From Sphingobacteriaceae bacterium (GTDB taxonomy: Bacteria > Bacteroidota > Bacteroidia > B-17B0 > Aurantibacillaceae), in assembly GCA_002319075.1 (NCBI GenBank), contig NVQB01000001.1:3844001-3908000 (forward strand): 64,000 nt of DNA, given 5' to 3'. This document shows positions 35,401-44,779 of this stretch, in pieces. The position numbers and the translations under genes were made by a program. Position 1 is the first letter of the stretch. Every line of letters starts with the position of its first letter. The notes below the pieces were generated by a model. The model was not told the origin of the DNA. It worked only from the letters and a program-made list of their open reading frames with translations, and made no database searches.

Positions 35401-37997
35401 CAGCAGTGGCAAACGTCACAGTGCTTTCTTTGCCTTTGATAGCTGTCAATAGCGGAACTGTGTGCAGCGGAACATCGTTTACACTCACTCCCTCTGGCGC
35501 ACTTACTTATACCTATCTAAATGGATCTGCTGTTGTTTCCCCCACAAGTACATCCAGCTATTCTATTATAGGAAAAGATGGTTTCGGCTGCGCTTCATCC
35601 ATCCCGGCTATCGCCACTATAAGTGTTACCGCACCGCCCTCCGTTACTATCAGCGGACCAAACGCGGTATGCTCGGGTTCAACTATCTCTCAAACCGTAA
35701 GCGGTGCAACAACTTATTCATGGAGTACAGGGTCAACAAATACTTCCATTTCAATCAGTCCAACTATTACCACCATTTATACAGTTACGGGTACAGATGC
35801 AAGTTCAGGGTGTTCAAATACAGTAACCAAAACAATCGCCACGGGAAATCCGCCGGTTATTAACGTTAATAGCGGAAATATTTGCGCGGGTGCATCATTC
35901 ACATTACTACCGAATGGAGCCTCTGCTTATACGATTTCAAACGGGATGAATTTTGTTTCTGCAGTAGTTTCACCCACTTCAAATACGAGTTACTATGTTT
36001 CTGGTACCAGCGCTTTAGGGTGCGTATCTACCAGCTCTGCCATATCCAACGTAATTGTAAATGCCGCTCCGCTAATTTCTGTCAATAGCGGTGGTATCTG
36101 TGCTGGAAATATATTTACGATGACTCCTACAGGTGCAAGCACATATACTTTTTCCAATGGTTCATCAACTGTTAGTCCCGCCGCTACTACAAGCTATTCG
36201 GTAACAGGCACGAACGTACTGGGTTGTGTGTCAACAATGGCGGCTGTTTCCACGGTTACCGTACATGCTATTCCCACTATAGGTATTTCTAATGGAACCG
36301 TTTGCGCCGGAAGTAATTTTAGTATCATGCCAACCGGAGCTTCCAGTTACACCATCGTTTCAGGCGCCGGACCAAGTTCGCCCTGGGTTACTCCCACATC
36401 CAACACCACCTATTCAATTTCTGGAACCACCCTTGCAGGATGCGTCTCCTCCAGTCCTGCAATTATGACCGTAAGTGTTATCGCATTGCCAACCATCAGT
36501 GTTAACAGCAGTTCTGTTTGTGCAGGCTCTGTTTTCACCCTCACTCCTTCAGGAGCATCTACCTATACATACTCCGGCGGATCAGCGACCGTTGCCCCTG
36601 TAAGTAATATTGCCTATTCTATAACAGGTACGAGTGCTGCCGGTTGCATTTCTTCTAATACGGCCGTTGCAACGCTAACTGTAATGGCAGTGCCTGTAGT
36701 ATCTGTAAATAGTGGTTTTGTGTGCGCTGGAAGTGTTTTTACCATGGTTCCTTCAGGTGCCCTTTCTTACACGTTCTCAGCTAACTCTTCAACTGTTGCC
36801 CCCTTAACAAACACTTTTTACACAGTAAGTGGTTCTGATTCTCAGGGATGTGTCTCAGCATACGCAGCCATTGCAAATGTTGTAGTAAATGCTTTGCCAG
36901 CTGTCTCCATTCTAGGTAATTCTGTAATTTGTAAGGGAGAACAAACAAGTTTAATTGCTACAGGCGCTAGTTCATATACCTGGTCGGGTGTGGGTTCAAA
37001 TGCCGTCTACATAGTTGCTCCTATTGTAAATACGGTTTATTCAGTTTCAGGAACCAATGCTAATAATTGTAAGAATACTGCCACCATTCAAATTGTAGTG
37101 AATTCGCTTCCGGTAATTAGTTTAAATTCCGGCACAGTTTGTCCTTCTGGAACATTTGCTCTCCAGGCTTCAGGAGCGCTTAGCTACACATACTCTGGTA
37201 ACTCAAACGTGGTATCGCCAGTAATCACAAGTACTTATTCGGCCATCGGTACAGATCTTAATGGGTGTACATCCAGCATCCCTGCTGTAACTACGCTTAC
37301 AGTAGTAAATAACATCAGCATTTCTGTAAGTGGTACAGGCAGTATTTGTGCTGGTCAATCCGCCAGTCTCTCTGTAACCGGAGCACCTTCTTACACATGG
37401 AGTAACGGCCAGTTAGCCAGTAGTATAGCTCCAACACCTTCTGGAAGCACAGTTTACTCTGTTATTGGTGCTGATGGTTCTTGTAAGGACACGGCCTTTA
37501 TTTCAGTTCAGGTAAACATGCTCCCAGTGCTTGCAGTAAATAGTACAAATAGCGTGCTTTGCATGGGCCAAACAGCAACACTAACCACCACCGGCGCAAC
37601 TACTTATTCCTGGACCGATGGAGGCTCTGATGCTTTGATAATAATCACACCAACTGCCACCACAATTTATACCGTAACCGGAACAGATCTTATTGGCTGT
37701 TCAAATAAACTAACTTTCATTCAAAATGTAAGTGAATGTGTGGGCTTTGAGTCTTCTAAAACAATGCTGACCTCCTTTTTGAACTTATATCCGAATCCTA
37801 ATAATGGCCAATTCACTGTAGAAACCTCCCAAATACTCCATATGACTATAATCAATGCCTGGGGTCAAAAAATATTTGAAACACAGTTGTTTGAAGGTGA
37901 AAATCATATATTGCTTGAGGAGCAGGTAAAAGGCATTTATTTTGTTGAATTTAGACGGGGCTCGCAGATCAAGACCATTAAGGTTATCAAGCAATAG
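32412..37997 (+). CDS. Giant secreted kelch / Ig-like repeat adhesin, type A T9SS sorting domain
   Basis: This 1861-residue protein has a signal peptide ending I-S-Q. Residues about 65-450 hold six kelch-type repeats (N-L-W-L-F-G-G ... L-N-D-L-W-K-F ... W-T-W), enough for a closed six-bladed propeller. A PKD-like module follows near 456-540, then an unassigned beta-rich domain near 545-675. From about 677 to 1785 run some sixteen Ig-like modules with paired cysteines (V-C-A-G-S-x-F ... G-C-x-S). The last 75 residues form a type A sorting domain (Y-P-N-P-N-N-G-Q-F-T-V ... K-T-I-K-V-I-K). The propeller probably binds a glycan or protein at the tip of an Ig stalk; this is inferred from architecture. 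Confidence 0.92.
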   Translation: MIKHLHLSKTLLFCALVILSFSGISQEWTWIQGANTVNNYGVYGTPYNAFGANTPGARNGAASWTDNAGNLWLFGGDGNSATNGGRLNDLWKFNVITNEWAWIKGSNQANQMPNYGSQSVPSSTTTPGARAYSLTWKDGNGNLWLFGGEGYDSNGSFANLNDLWKFDITTYNWTWVSGATTINQFGNFTTQGVASSTNVPGARRYSSGWADNSGNLWVFGGYGYGTSGGEYHLNDLWKYTISTNQWTFVNGGTSANQNPAYGTLGVASSTNFPGSRFGAVAWNDNSNNLWLFGGYGRDVANEVFLSDIWKYNPSTNQWTWMDGPSTGNEAIAGIKGIVSSTATPGGRYLSSAWTGTAGNLLIYGGNGVGGNDGDLWRYDISSGNWTWLRGALNMKSTSGQQNVSSVNNEVGAAYNQCAWKDNSNNLWLFGGLAYDIFGSFSNTSTLWKTNFPATVPTASFSFNQTANVCIGTRVSLINQSTNSPASFNYYLDGNLFSYSSEPVIANGTLVPISAGIHTVSLVVSNAAGTSSSITKTISVSSFAAATITRTPGGVATINVGSGQTPNSSWAPWVYTFADPIPAGATITKIDMSYDAVDQGWGGTGATAVFRIEDEDVSSAVLSHSSQSFSTSVIKSVPKYNYGGFNALKVYFVGYSGWESFYNNVTLNIYYERYDIKICAGSSTSLTAAGGNSRSWSGGITNGVSFTPTVSAIYTVTSTELNGCQNTQTVSVTLDSPTISIYKGEICTGQSFTIVPNGAQTYTYVGGLTVVSPTINTTYSVTGTSSLGCAASNTGVVTVTVNSNPTISANSGNLCPGNVFTITPSGAFTYTIDAPSFLVSPSITTTYSITGTSSKGCVSTANAAPTISLATLPIVSASDAAICYGDTYTIVPSGASSYTYSSGSNTVSPLLTTSYSISGTSSLGCISASAAVINLSVNPLPSITAVSGTVCSGNLFIINASGAQTFTFSGGSSVVNPTINTSYSVTGTSSLGCLSASAAVANVTVLSLPLIAVNSGTVCSGTSFTLTPSGALTYTYLNGSAVVSPTSTSSYSIIGKDGFGCASSIPAIATISVTAPPSVTISGPNAVCSGSTISQTVSGATTYSWSTGSTNTSISISPTITTIYTVTGTDASSGCSNTVTKTIATGNPPVINVNSGNICAGASFTLLPNGASAYTISNGMNFVSAVVSPTSNTSYYVSGTSALGCVSTSSAISNVIVNAAPLISVNSGGICAGNIFTMTPTGASTYTFSNGSSTVSPAATTSYSVTGTNVLGCVSTMAAVSTVTVHAIPTIGISNGTVCAGSNFSIMPTGASSYTIVSGAGPSSPWVTPTSNTTYSISGTTLAGCVSSSPAIMTVSVIALPTISVNSSSVCAGSVFTLTPSGASTYTYSGGSATVAPVSNIAYSITGTSAAGCISSNTAVATLTVMAVPVVSVNSGFVCAGSVFTMVPSGALSYTFSANSSTVAPLTNTFYTVSGSDSQGCVSAYAAIANVVVNALPAVSILGNSVICKGEQTSLIATGASSYTWSGVGSNAVYIVAPIVNTVYSVSGTNANNCKNTATIQIVVNSLPVISLNSGTVCPSGTFALQASGALSYTYSGNSNVVSPVITSTYSAIGTDLNGCTSSIPAVTTLTVVNNISISVSGTGSICAGQSASLSVTGAPSYTWSNGQLASSIAPTPSGSTVYSVIGADGSCKDTAFISVQVNMLPVLAVNSTNSVLCMGQTATLTTTGATTYSWTDGGSDALIIITPTATTIYTVTGTDLIGCSNKLTFIQNVSECVGFESSKTMLTSFLNLYPNPNNGQFTVETSQILHMTIINAWGQKIFETQLFEGENHILLEEQVKGIYFVEFRRGSQIKTIKVIKQ

Positions 37998-38032
37998 CTA
38001 CGTAAAAAAGTCGCACGCTGATTTTTAAATTA

Positions 38033-38063
38033 TTAAAGTTAAAGGGCACTTTTTAACTTTTAA
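38033..38063 (+). terminator. A/T-rich hairpin after the kelch adhesin gene
   Basis: TTAAAGTTAAA at 38033-38043 can pair with TTTAACTTTTAA at 38052-38063 around a short GC-containing loop. It is almost entirely A-T paired, so terminator strength is doubtful. Confidence 0.35.
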
Positions 38064-38149
38064 TACTACTTGTCAACATTCCGGAAAACATCTTACAAAT
38101 CCTTGTAACTTTTTTCCTGTCGCTCCGTATATGTCCTTGATTATACCTG

Positions 38150-38180
38150 TTGTGTAATCCGAAAAATTGATTTAATTTTA
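38150..38180 (+). promoter_or_regulatory. Near-consensus promoter for the GloVer adhesin gene
   Basis: TTG at 38150-38152 and TAATTTTA at 38173-38180 are 20 bases apart. The second differs from TAnnTTTG only in the last base. Transcription would start near 38187, about 18 bases before the ATG. Confidence 0.35.
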
Positions 38181-38204
38181 GTACAATATTTTTATCCAAG
38201 AACT

Positions 38205-41200
38205 ATGAAGAAATTCTATTTATTCCTATCACTTTCAATAATTTTTAACCTTGCTAATTTTCTCAGAGCTCAGTCAGAAATCTGGGGTGTAAATGCAAGT
38301 GGAGGAAGTGGATTTGGTACGCTTTACGGTATGCCAACAGGAGCAACATCACCCACAGCCTCATTTAACTTTGCAGGAAACCCAGGAAGTAACCCGCAGT
38401 ATGCGAAGTTGTTGGAAGCTGCTAATGGAAAACTTTATGGTATGACAAATACCGGGGGTTTAAATAATGTGGGCGTGATATTTGAGTATGATACAGCAAC
38501 AAACGCATACACCCGTAAAATAGATTTTATCTCTACCAATGGCGCCAATCCTAAAGGTTCATTGATACAAGCTGCGAATGGCAAGCTTTATGGTATGACC
38601 CAATTAGGCGGAGCAGGTAATTTTGGAGTGATTTTTGAATACGACATCGCAACCAATACACAAAGTGTTTTAGTGTCGTTTACAGGTAGTGTTGGTATTA
38701 CGCTGGGTAGTTCACCAATGGGATCATTGTACCAGCCAGATCCAACAGTTACCAAACTATACGGGATGACACGTACTGGAGGTGCAAATAATTTAGGTGT
38801 TTTATTTGAATATGATTATGGAACAGGAACTTATACGAATAAGGTTTCTTTCACAGGTTCAACAGGCTTGTCGCAAGGGGCTTTACCTTTTGGTTCTTTA
38901 ATTAAAGCAGTGTCTGCCAGTTCGTCCACTACTGCCCTTTATGGTTTGGCAAGCGCTGGAGGAACCAATAACATTGGAGTGCTTTTTGAATACGATTACG
39001 CAAATAACACTTATACAAAAAAAATAGATTTTTCTACTACCCTGGGCTCAAATCCGCAAGGCTCATTGCTTCTTGCTTCAAATGGTAGATTGTATGGTAC
39101 CACTGTATCCAATGGAGGATCAACAGGTGGAGTGATTTTTGATTATGTTATCAGTTCGAATACCCTTACAAAATTAACGGACCTTACAATTGGTACTGGT
39201 AATATTGGAGGAGCGTCTCAGGGCGATTTATTAGAAGCGACAAACGGAAAAATTTACGGTCTTACGCGATTTGGCGGTTCAACCAATGCCGGTGTTATTT
39301 TTGAATACGATATCGCCATCCCTGCATCGCCTGTTTACACCAAAAAGGCTGACTTTTCTACTGCAAACGGTTCACTTCCTTTCGGTTCTTTAATCCAGGT
39401 TTCAACTGGCAAGTTATATGGATTCACTTCTGCCGGCGGAGCGGCAAGTGGTGGAATTATTTTCAAGTACAACATGTCGGCCACCTCATATTCCAAAACA
39501 ATTGACTTAAACTCTTCAAACGGAGGGTCTCCTTCTGGAGGCTTAATGCAGGCTTCCAACGGGAAATTTTACGGACTTACTCCGATTGGAGGAACAAGTA
39601 ATCTTGGAACTTTATATGAATATGATAGAACATCCAACACGTTCTTAAAGAAAGTTGACTTTACAGGGAATACGGGCGTTAACCCTGGTAATGCACCCTA
39701 CGGCTCATTAATTCAGGTGGGCGCTTCAAAATTATATGGTGTAACATCTGCGGGCGGAACAACAGGAAACGGAACGCTTTTTAGTTATGATATTGCCACC
39801 GGAACGCATACTAAAATTATAGATTTAACAGGTGGAACCGGGTTAAATCAAGGTGGACAACCTTATGGTTCACTGGCGTTATACTCTAGCAGTACAAGCA
39901 CTCTTAACGGCAGATTGTATGGTATAACCAAACAAGGCGGGACATCTAACCAGGGCGTTATATTTGAGTTTGACCCATCCACAAATGTGTATTCAAAAAA
40001 GTTAGATCTCACTTTAGCATCCGTAAATGGTTACAGCGCTTTTGGGTCGATGGTACAATCGGGAAATGTGTTTTATGGGATGACACAATTGGGTGGAACA
40101 AGTAGTTTCGGAACTATTTTCGAATACGATCCTACTACCAACACTTACACTAAAAAAGTAGATTTCACCGGAACCAGTGGAGCAGCTCCAGGAAGCCTTC
40201 CATTTGGCTCACTGGTTGAAACCGCCACTGTAGGCGTATTGTATGGTATGACCAGAACTGGTGGTGCTAACGACCTTGGTGTTATTTTCGAGTACAATGT
40301 TTCAACAAATACCTATTCTAAGAAGGTTGACTTATCGGCTTCAAATGGATCTTTGCCTTACGGATCGCTTATAAAAGCAGCCAATGGAAAACTATATGGC
40401 AAAACAAATTCAGGTGGCGCAAATGGTTCAGGTGTTCTTTTTGAGTACGACATTGCTACTTCAACCTATACTAAGAAAATAGATTTTTCAGTAGCAACAG
40501 GAAATAATCCAACTTATACACAACTGCTCGAGGTTTGTACAAAACCTCTTGCTCCAGGCTCTGTAGTTTCTAGTACAAACGCACTCTGTCAAGCAGATGC
40601 GGCAACTAAAAATTTTAGCATAGCTTTAATTCCGAATGCCACTTCTTACTCTTGGACGGTTCCTGCAGGGGGTGCGATTATTTCAGGAAGCACAACTTCT
40701 TCTATTGGAGCTGATTTTAGTGGTGTTGCTGCAGGAACTTTTACTTTTGCCGTGTCAGGTTTAAATGTCTGCGGATCGGGTTCTTTAAGTATCAATACTG
40801 TTACTGTTAATGCTTTACCAACGGTTTCAGTAAACAGCGGACCAGTGTGTGCCGGGTCAACATTCACCATTATTCCAGGCGGAGCCACTACTTATACTAT
40901 CGAAGGCGGGTCTTCTTTGGTTTCTCCGTCATCTAACACAAACTATACGGTTATAGGAAGCAACGCTCTAGGCTGTCGTTCATCCAATACAGCTACTTGT
41001 TCTGTAGTTGTAAATAGTTTGCCAATTATTAGTGTTAACAGCGGAACAATTTGCGCAGGTGATGTATTTACGATCACTCCAACTGGGGTAGTAAGTTCTA
41101 CTCCTTCTGGTGGATCTTTATTGGTTTCTCCGACAACTTCAACGTTTTACACTATAACAGGAACAGATGCAAACAATTGTGTTTCTGCTAATACCGCAAC

Positions 41201-43448
41201 AGCAAATGTTAACGTAAATATTTTACCAACCATCGCTGTAACTAACGGAACTACCTGTGCCGGAGGAAATGTAACCATTACGCCATCGGGAGCAGGGGCA
41301 GGTGCCACTTACCAGGTTGGCTCATTTACCGGAGCAGGGCCATTTGTTTTTGCCCCAGGCAGCAGTACTATTTTGCCTGCAACAGCAACCACATCATTTG
41401 GTTGTTCATCCGCAAATTCTCCTTCGTCAACGGTAACGGTATACGCTCTTCCTATAATTTCGGTAAACAATCCAACTATGTGTTCGGGAACGAATGCTGT
41501 GATTATTCCTTCAGGTGCTGGGGTTTCAGGGACTTATACATCCGGAATTTTAAATGGAGCCGGACCCTTCACTGTCAATCCATCTTCTTCAACAACGTTT
41601 ACAGTTTCGGGAAGTTCAGCTGAAGGCTGTATTTCTGTAGCTTCTGCAACATCAGCTGTTACTGTATATTCTCTGCCAGTAGTATCCGTGGCTAATGGTA
41701 CGTCATGTGCCGGTTCGCCCTATACTATTACACCTTCAGGAGCGGCAAATTATACTTTTTCGGGAGGATCCACAGGAACTGGACTATCGTTAGTTGTATC
41801 ACCAACAAGTAGTCAATCCTATTTTGTAAGTGGTGTTAGTTCTAATGGTTGTATATCTGCAAGCTCAGCAACTATGGGCGTAACAGTTTTTACTCTCCCA
41901 ATCTTATTTGTAAATAGCGGAGCAGCATGTGAAGGAACAACATTCACTCTTACGCCTTCAGGTGGAACCAGCTTTACGATATTGCCAATGGGAACTACTA
42001 CTAATTCAACCCTTGTTGTAACCGTTCCTTCCTCTAATACAAGTTATTCTGTTATGGGTGAAAATTTCGCAGGGTGTGTGGCTTCTTCAATGGCCGTTTC
42101 CAATCTAACTGTAAATTCTTTACCCTCCATTTCAGTTCAAAATGGAACAATATGTGCAGGAACAGTTTTCAATTCAACTGTTAGTGGAGCTATTTCTTAC
42201 ACTTACGTAACTACAAGTCCTTCATCAACTATAGTTGCATCTGGGTCAACGACTTTGAGTCCTTCTTCAAATCAACAATACTTCGTAACTGGTAGTGACG
42301 CAAATGGTTGTGTTAGTCCTTCCCAAACATTCAGTCTCGATGTTAATTCTCTACCTGTTGTTACGATTACCGGAACCAATGCTATTTGCGACGGAGACAT
42401 TACGAACTTAACTGCCAGCGGAGCAGATACCTATATTTGGGCCACATCTACTAATTCAATCGTTGCTGTGAATCCTTCTGTTACCACGGTTTACACCGTA
42501 ACAGGCACAGATCTTAACTCTTGTTCAAACACGGCGTCTTATACATTGGTTGTAAATCCATTACCTACAATAACACTTATCAGTGGAGCTATTTGTCCGG
42601 GTAATTCTTATTCTTTTACTCCAGGTGGAGCATCGACGTATACTTTTTCTAACGGTAGCAGCGTTGTTTCTCCAACTATAACTACCACTTATTCGGCCGT
42701 TGGTACTAGTTCAGCAGGTTGTGTGTCGCTTTTACCAGCTGTTGCAACAGTAAGTGTTGTAAATATTCTAACTGTAACTGTTAGTGGCAATACAATTGTT
42801 TGTGAAGGAGGTTCTGTTAATCTGACCGCAAATGGTGCTAGTACGTACAGCTGGAGCACAGGCACTCTGACAAACAGTTTGTCAACTATTCCATCTTCAA
42901 GTACAATTTATACAGTTATTGGTTCAAGCGGAACTTGTCACGATACCACCGTTGTGAATGTAACGGTGAATAATTTACCTAATGTTTCAGCCGTTTCAGA
43001 CCGTACTTTAATTTGTGTATCTGAATCTGCACTATTAACTGCAGGTGGAGCTGTTAATTATGTTTGGGTGAACAATGCAACAACTTCTACAACCACTGTA
43101 GCACCAACTGTTGCCACTACTTATACAGTAAAAGGTACTGACGCCAATGGGTGCGAAAAAATAGCCAGTGTAACAGTATTGGTAAGTGCGTGTATTGGAA
43201 TAAATGAGGTGTCGGCCCATGCAGTAAATTATGTGCTGTATCCTAATCCAAATGCAGGAGAGTTTACAATTGAAACAGGATCTTCTATTTCTGCTACCAT
43301 TGTTAATGCTTTAGGTCAAATTGTTTTAGAGCAAAAACTTAACGAAGGAAAAAATAACATTAATCTGAATGAACAAGCCAAAGGAATTTATTTTGTTCAA
43401 ATTAAAAATGGCAGTTCTGTTAAAACTATTAAGGTTGTAAAACAATAG
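38205..43448 (+). CDS. Giant secreted GloVer-repeat / Ig-like adhesin, type A T9SS sorting domain
   Basis: This 1747-residue protein has a signal peptide ending L-R-A-Q. Residues about 30-770 hold thirteen repeats of some 55 residues with K-L-Y-G-M-T-x-x-G-G-x-x-N-x-G-V-I-F-E-Y-D, which fits the GloVer tandem-repeat family and predicts beta-propeller folds. A PKD-like module follows near 785-865, then eleven Ig-like modules with paired cysteines to about 1660. A type A sorting domain ends the protein (Y-P-N-P-N-A-G-E-F-T-I ... K-T-I-K-V-V-K). The Ig stalk and C-terminus closely resemble those of the two preceding genes, while the head differs. Function is likely surface binding. Confidence 0.92.
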   Translation: MKKFYLFLSLSIIFNLANFLRAQSEIWGVNASGGSGFGTLYGMPTGATSPTASFNFAGNPGSNPQYAKLLEAANGKLYGMTNTGGLNNVGVIFEYDTATNAYTRKIDFISTNGANPKGSLIQAANGKLYGMTQLGGAGNFGVIFEYDIATNTQSVLVSFTGSVGITLGSSPMGSLYQPDPTVTKLYGMTRTGGANNLGVLFEYDYGTGTYTNKVSFTGSTGLSQGALPFGSLIKAVSASSSTTALYGLASAGGTNNIGVLFEYDYANNTYTKKIDFSTTLGSNPQGSLLLASNGRLYGTTVSNGGSTGGVIFDYVISSNTLTKLTDLTIGTGNIGGASQGDLLEATNGKIYGLTRFGGSTNAGVIFEYDIAIPASPVYTKKADFSTANGSLPFGSLIQVSTGKLYGFTSAGGAASGGIIFKYNMSATSYSKTIDLNSSNGGSPSGGLMQASNGKFYGLTPIGGTSNLGTLYEYDRTSNTFLKKVDFTGNTGVNPGNAPYGSLIQVGASKLYGVTSAGGTTGNGTLFSYDIATGTHTKIIDLTGGTGLNQGGQPYGSLALYSSSTSTLNGRLYGITKQGGTSNQGVIFEFDPSTNVYSKKLDLTLASVNGYSAFGSMVQSGNVFYGMTQLGGTSSFGTIFEYDPTTNTYTKKVDFTGTSGAAPGSLPFGSLVETATVGVLYGMTRTGGANDLGVIFEYNVSTNTYSKKVDLSASNGSLPYGSLIKAANGKLYGKTNSGGANGSGVLFEYDIATSTYTKKIDFSVATGNNPTYTQLLEVCTKPLAPGSVVSSTNALCQADAATKNFSIALIPNATSYSWTVPAGGAIISGSTTSSIGADFSGVAAGTFTFAVSGLNVCGSGSLSINTVTVNALPTVSVNSGPVCAGSTFTIIPGGATTYTIEGGSSLVSPSSNTNYTVIGSNALGCRSSNTATCSVVVNSLPIISVNSGTICAGDVFTITPTGVVSSTPSGGSLLVSPTTSTFYTITGTDANNCVSANTATANVNVNILPTIAVTNGTTCAGGNVTITPSGAGAGATYQVGSFTGAGPFVFAPGSSTILPATATTSFGCSSANSPSSTVTVYALPIISVNNPTMCSGTNAVIIPSGAGVSGTYTSGILNGAGPFTVNPSSSTTFTVSGSSAEGCISVASATSAVTVYSLPVVSVANGTSCAGSPYTITPSGAANYTFSGGSTGTGLSLVVSPTSSQSYFVSGVSSNGCISASSATMGVTVFTLPILFVNSGAACEGTTFTLTPSGGTSFTILPMGTTTNSTLVVTVPSSNTSYSVMGENFAGCVASSMAVSNLTVNSLPSISVQNGTICAGTVFNSTVSGAISYTYVTTSPSSTIVASGSTTLSPSSNQQYFVTGSDANGCVSPSQTFSLDVNSLPVVTITGTNAICDGDITNLTASGADTYIWATSTNSIVAVNPSVTTVYTVTGTDLNSCSNTASYTLVVNPLPTITLISGAICPGNSYSFTPGGASTYTFSNGSSVVSPTITTTYSAVGTSSAGCVSLLPAVATVSVVNILTVTVSGNTIVCEGGSVNLTANGASTYSWSTGTLTNSLSTIPSSSTIYTVIGSSGTCHDTTVVNVTVNNLPNVSAVSDRTLICVSESALLTAGGAVNYVWVNNATTSTTTVAPTVATTYTVKGTDANGCEKIASVTVLVSACIGINEVSAHAVNYVLYPNPNAGEFTIETGSSISATIVNALGQIVLEQKLNEGKNNINLNEQAKGIYFVQIKNGSSVKTIKVVKQ

Positions 43449-43477
43449 ATTTTAAGGTCTTAAACTACTATTATTTT

Positions 43478-43508
43478 AAAAAGCGGACCCTTCAGGGTTC
43501 GCTTTTTT
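43478..43508 (+). terminator. Intrinsic terminator after the GloVer adhesin gene
   Basis: AAAGCGGACCC and GGGTTCGCTTT pair over 11 bases with one G-T pair around a TTCA loop, followed by T residues. This closes the adhesin cluster. Confidence 0.87.
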
Positions 43509-43600
43509 GTTAAAACCATAATTCTGTTTTGTTAAAGCTTTTAATTAACTTTACCGTCTGTAAAATAATAGGTTTTTCGTATTTATTGAAACACTAGAAA

Positions 43601-44743
43601 ATGAAAGTATATCTTGATAATGCCGCCACCACCCGTCTTGACGAAGAGGTTTTAAAAGCGATGATGCCTTTGCTTGCAGAGGACTTTGGAAATCCTTCTT
43701 CTATTCATTCTTTTGGTAGAAAAACCCGCGCCTCGATAGAAACAGCGAGAAAAATGGTTGCTAAACTTTTGAATGTAACTCCTGCGGAAATTTTCTTTAC
43801 CTCCGGTGGTACGGAAGCAGATAACATGGCCATTCATCAAAGTATTGAAACATTCGGTATTACGCATGTTATTTCAAGTACTATAGAACACCATGCAGTT
43901 GAACACACGATTAAAGTTTTAGAGAAAGCCGGCAAAATAAAAGCGAGCTGGGTAAAAATTGATGAAAAAGGAAATGTTGATTTGGCAAACCTCGAAGAGC
44001 TTCTTAAAAATAATCCGAAAACACTTGTCTCTCTCATGCATGCGAATAATGAAATTGGCACCCTGCTTCCCCTAAAAGAAGTAGGTGAACTTTGCGAGAA
44101 ATATGGGGCTATTTTCCATAGTGATACCGTGCAGACAATGGGGCACTACAGAATGGATCTGAGAGATCTAAAGGTGCATTTCGTAACTTGTGCTGCTCAT
44201 AAATTTCACGGTCCTAAAGGTGTAGGTTTTTTATACATTAATCATTTGCATAAAATAACCCCTTTTATTCATGGTGGTGCGCAGGAAAGAAACATGCGCG
44301 GCGGAACAGAAAATGTTTCCGGAATTATTGGATTGGCAAAGGCACTTGAAATTTGTTTCAGAGAGATGGAAGACCACCAAAAGCATATCATGGAACTTAA
44401 AGATTACATGCGCGAAACCCTCATCGACAGAATTCCGGGAATTGAATTTAATGGAGAAGTAGATCATGATAAATCTTTATATACGGTACTCAATTGCCGT
44501 TTTCCAAATCATCCGGATGCTGAAATGATTTTATTTAATCTGGATATTATGGGTATTGCCGCCAGTGGTGGTAGCGCCTGCAGTAGCGGTAGCAACCAGG
44601 GAAGTCACGTTTTAAGAGGTTTGGGAATTGAGATGGAGCGCCCCTCGGTAAGATTTAGTTTTAGCAAATACACAACAAAAGAAGAAATAGATTTTGCGAT
44701 TTCAAAAATTACAGAATTGTTTGCTGTGAAAGAAAAAGTATAA
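43601..44743 (+). CDS. Cysteine desulfurase (NifS/IscS family)
   Basis: The 380-residue PLP enzyme removes sulfur from L-cysteine for Fe-S clusters or tRNA thiolation. The PLP lysine is Lys201 in A-A-H-K-F-H-G-P-K-G, and the persulfide-carrying Cys327 is in S-G-G-S-A-C-S-S-G-S, the class I (IscS/NifS) arrangement. The N-terminal L-D-N-A-A-T-T and S-G-G-T-E-A-D-N are standard. No iscU or other isc/suf gene is adjacent. It precedes frr by 36 bases and may share a transcript with it. Confidence 0.95.
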   Translation: MKVYLDNAATTRLDEEVLKAMMPLLAEDFGNPSSIHSFGRKTRASIETARKMVAKLLNVTPAEIFFTSGGTEADNMAIHQSIETFGITHVISSTIEHHAVEHTIKVLEKAGKIKASWVKIDEKGNVDLANLEELLKNNPKTLVSLMHANNEIGTLLPLKEVGELCEKYGAIFHSDTVQTMGHYRMDLRDLKVHFVTCAAHKFHGPKGVGFLYINHLHKITPFIHGGAQERNMRGGTENVSGIIGLAKALEICFREMEDHQKHIMELKDYMRETLIDRIPGIEFNGEVDHDKSLYTVLNCRFPNHPDAEMILFNLDIMGIAASGGSACSSGSNQGSHVLRGLGIEMERPSVRFSFSKYTTKEEIDFAISKITELFAVKEKV

Positions 44744-44779
44744 AAAGGAATTATTAGATTTAAAGAATAAATAAATTTT

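Noticed and set aside
35462-35863. 133-codon plus-strand open frame inside the kelch adhesin
   Set aside because: It is out of frame in a repeat-rich gene whose main frame is uninterrupted for 5.6 kb and has clear domains. The Tyr/Arg-rich product is an artefact of the repeats.
28752-43448. CRISPR-like or satellite interpretation of the repeats
   Set aside because: The repeats are long, in frame, protein-coding Ig-like or propeller modules; there are no short identical repeats with unique spacers.
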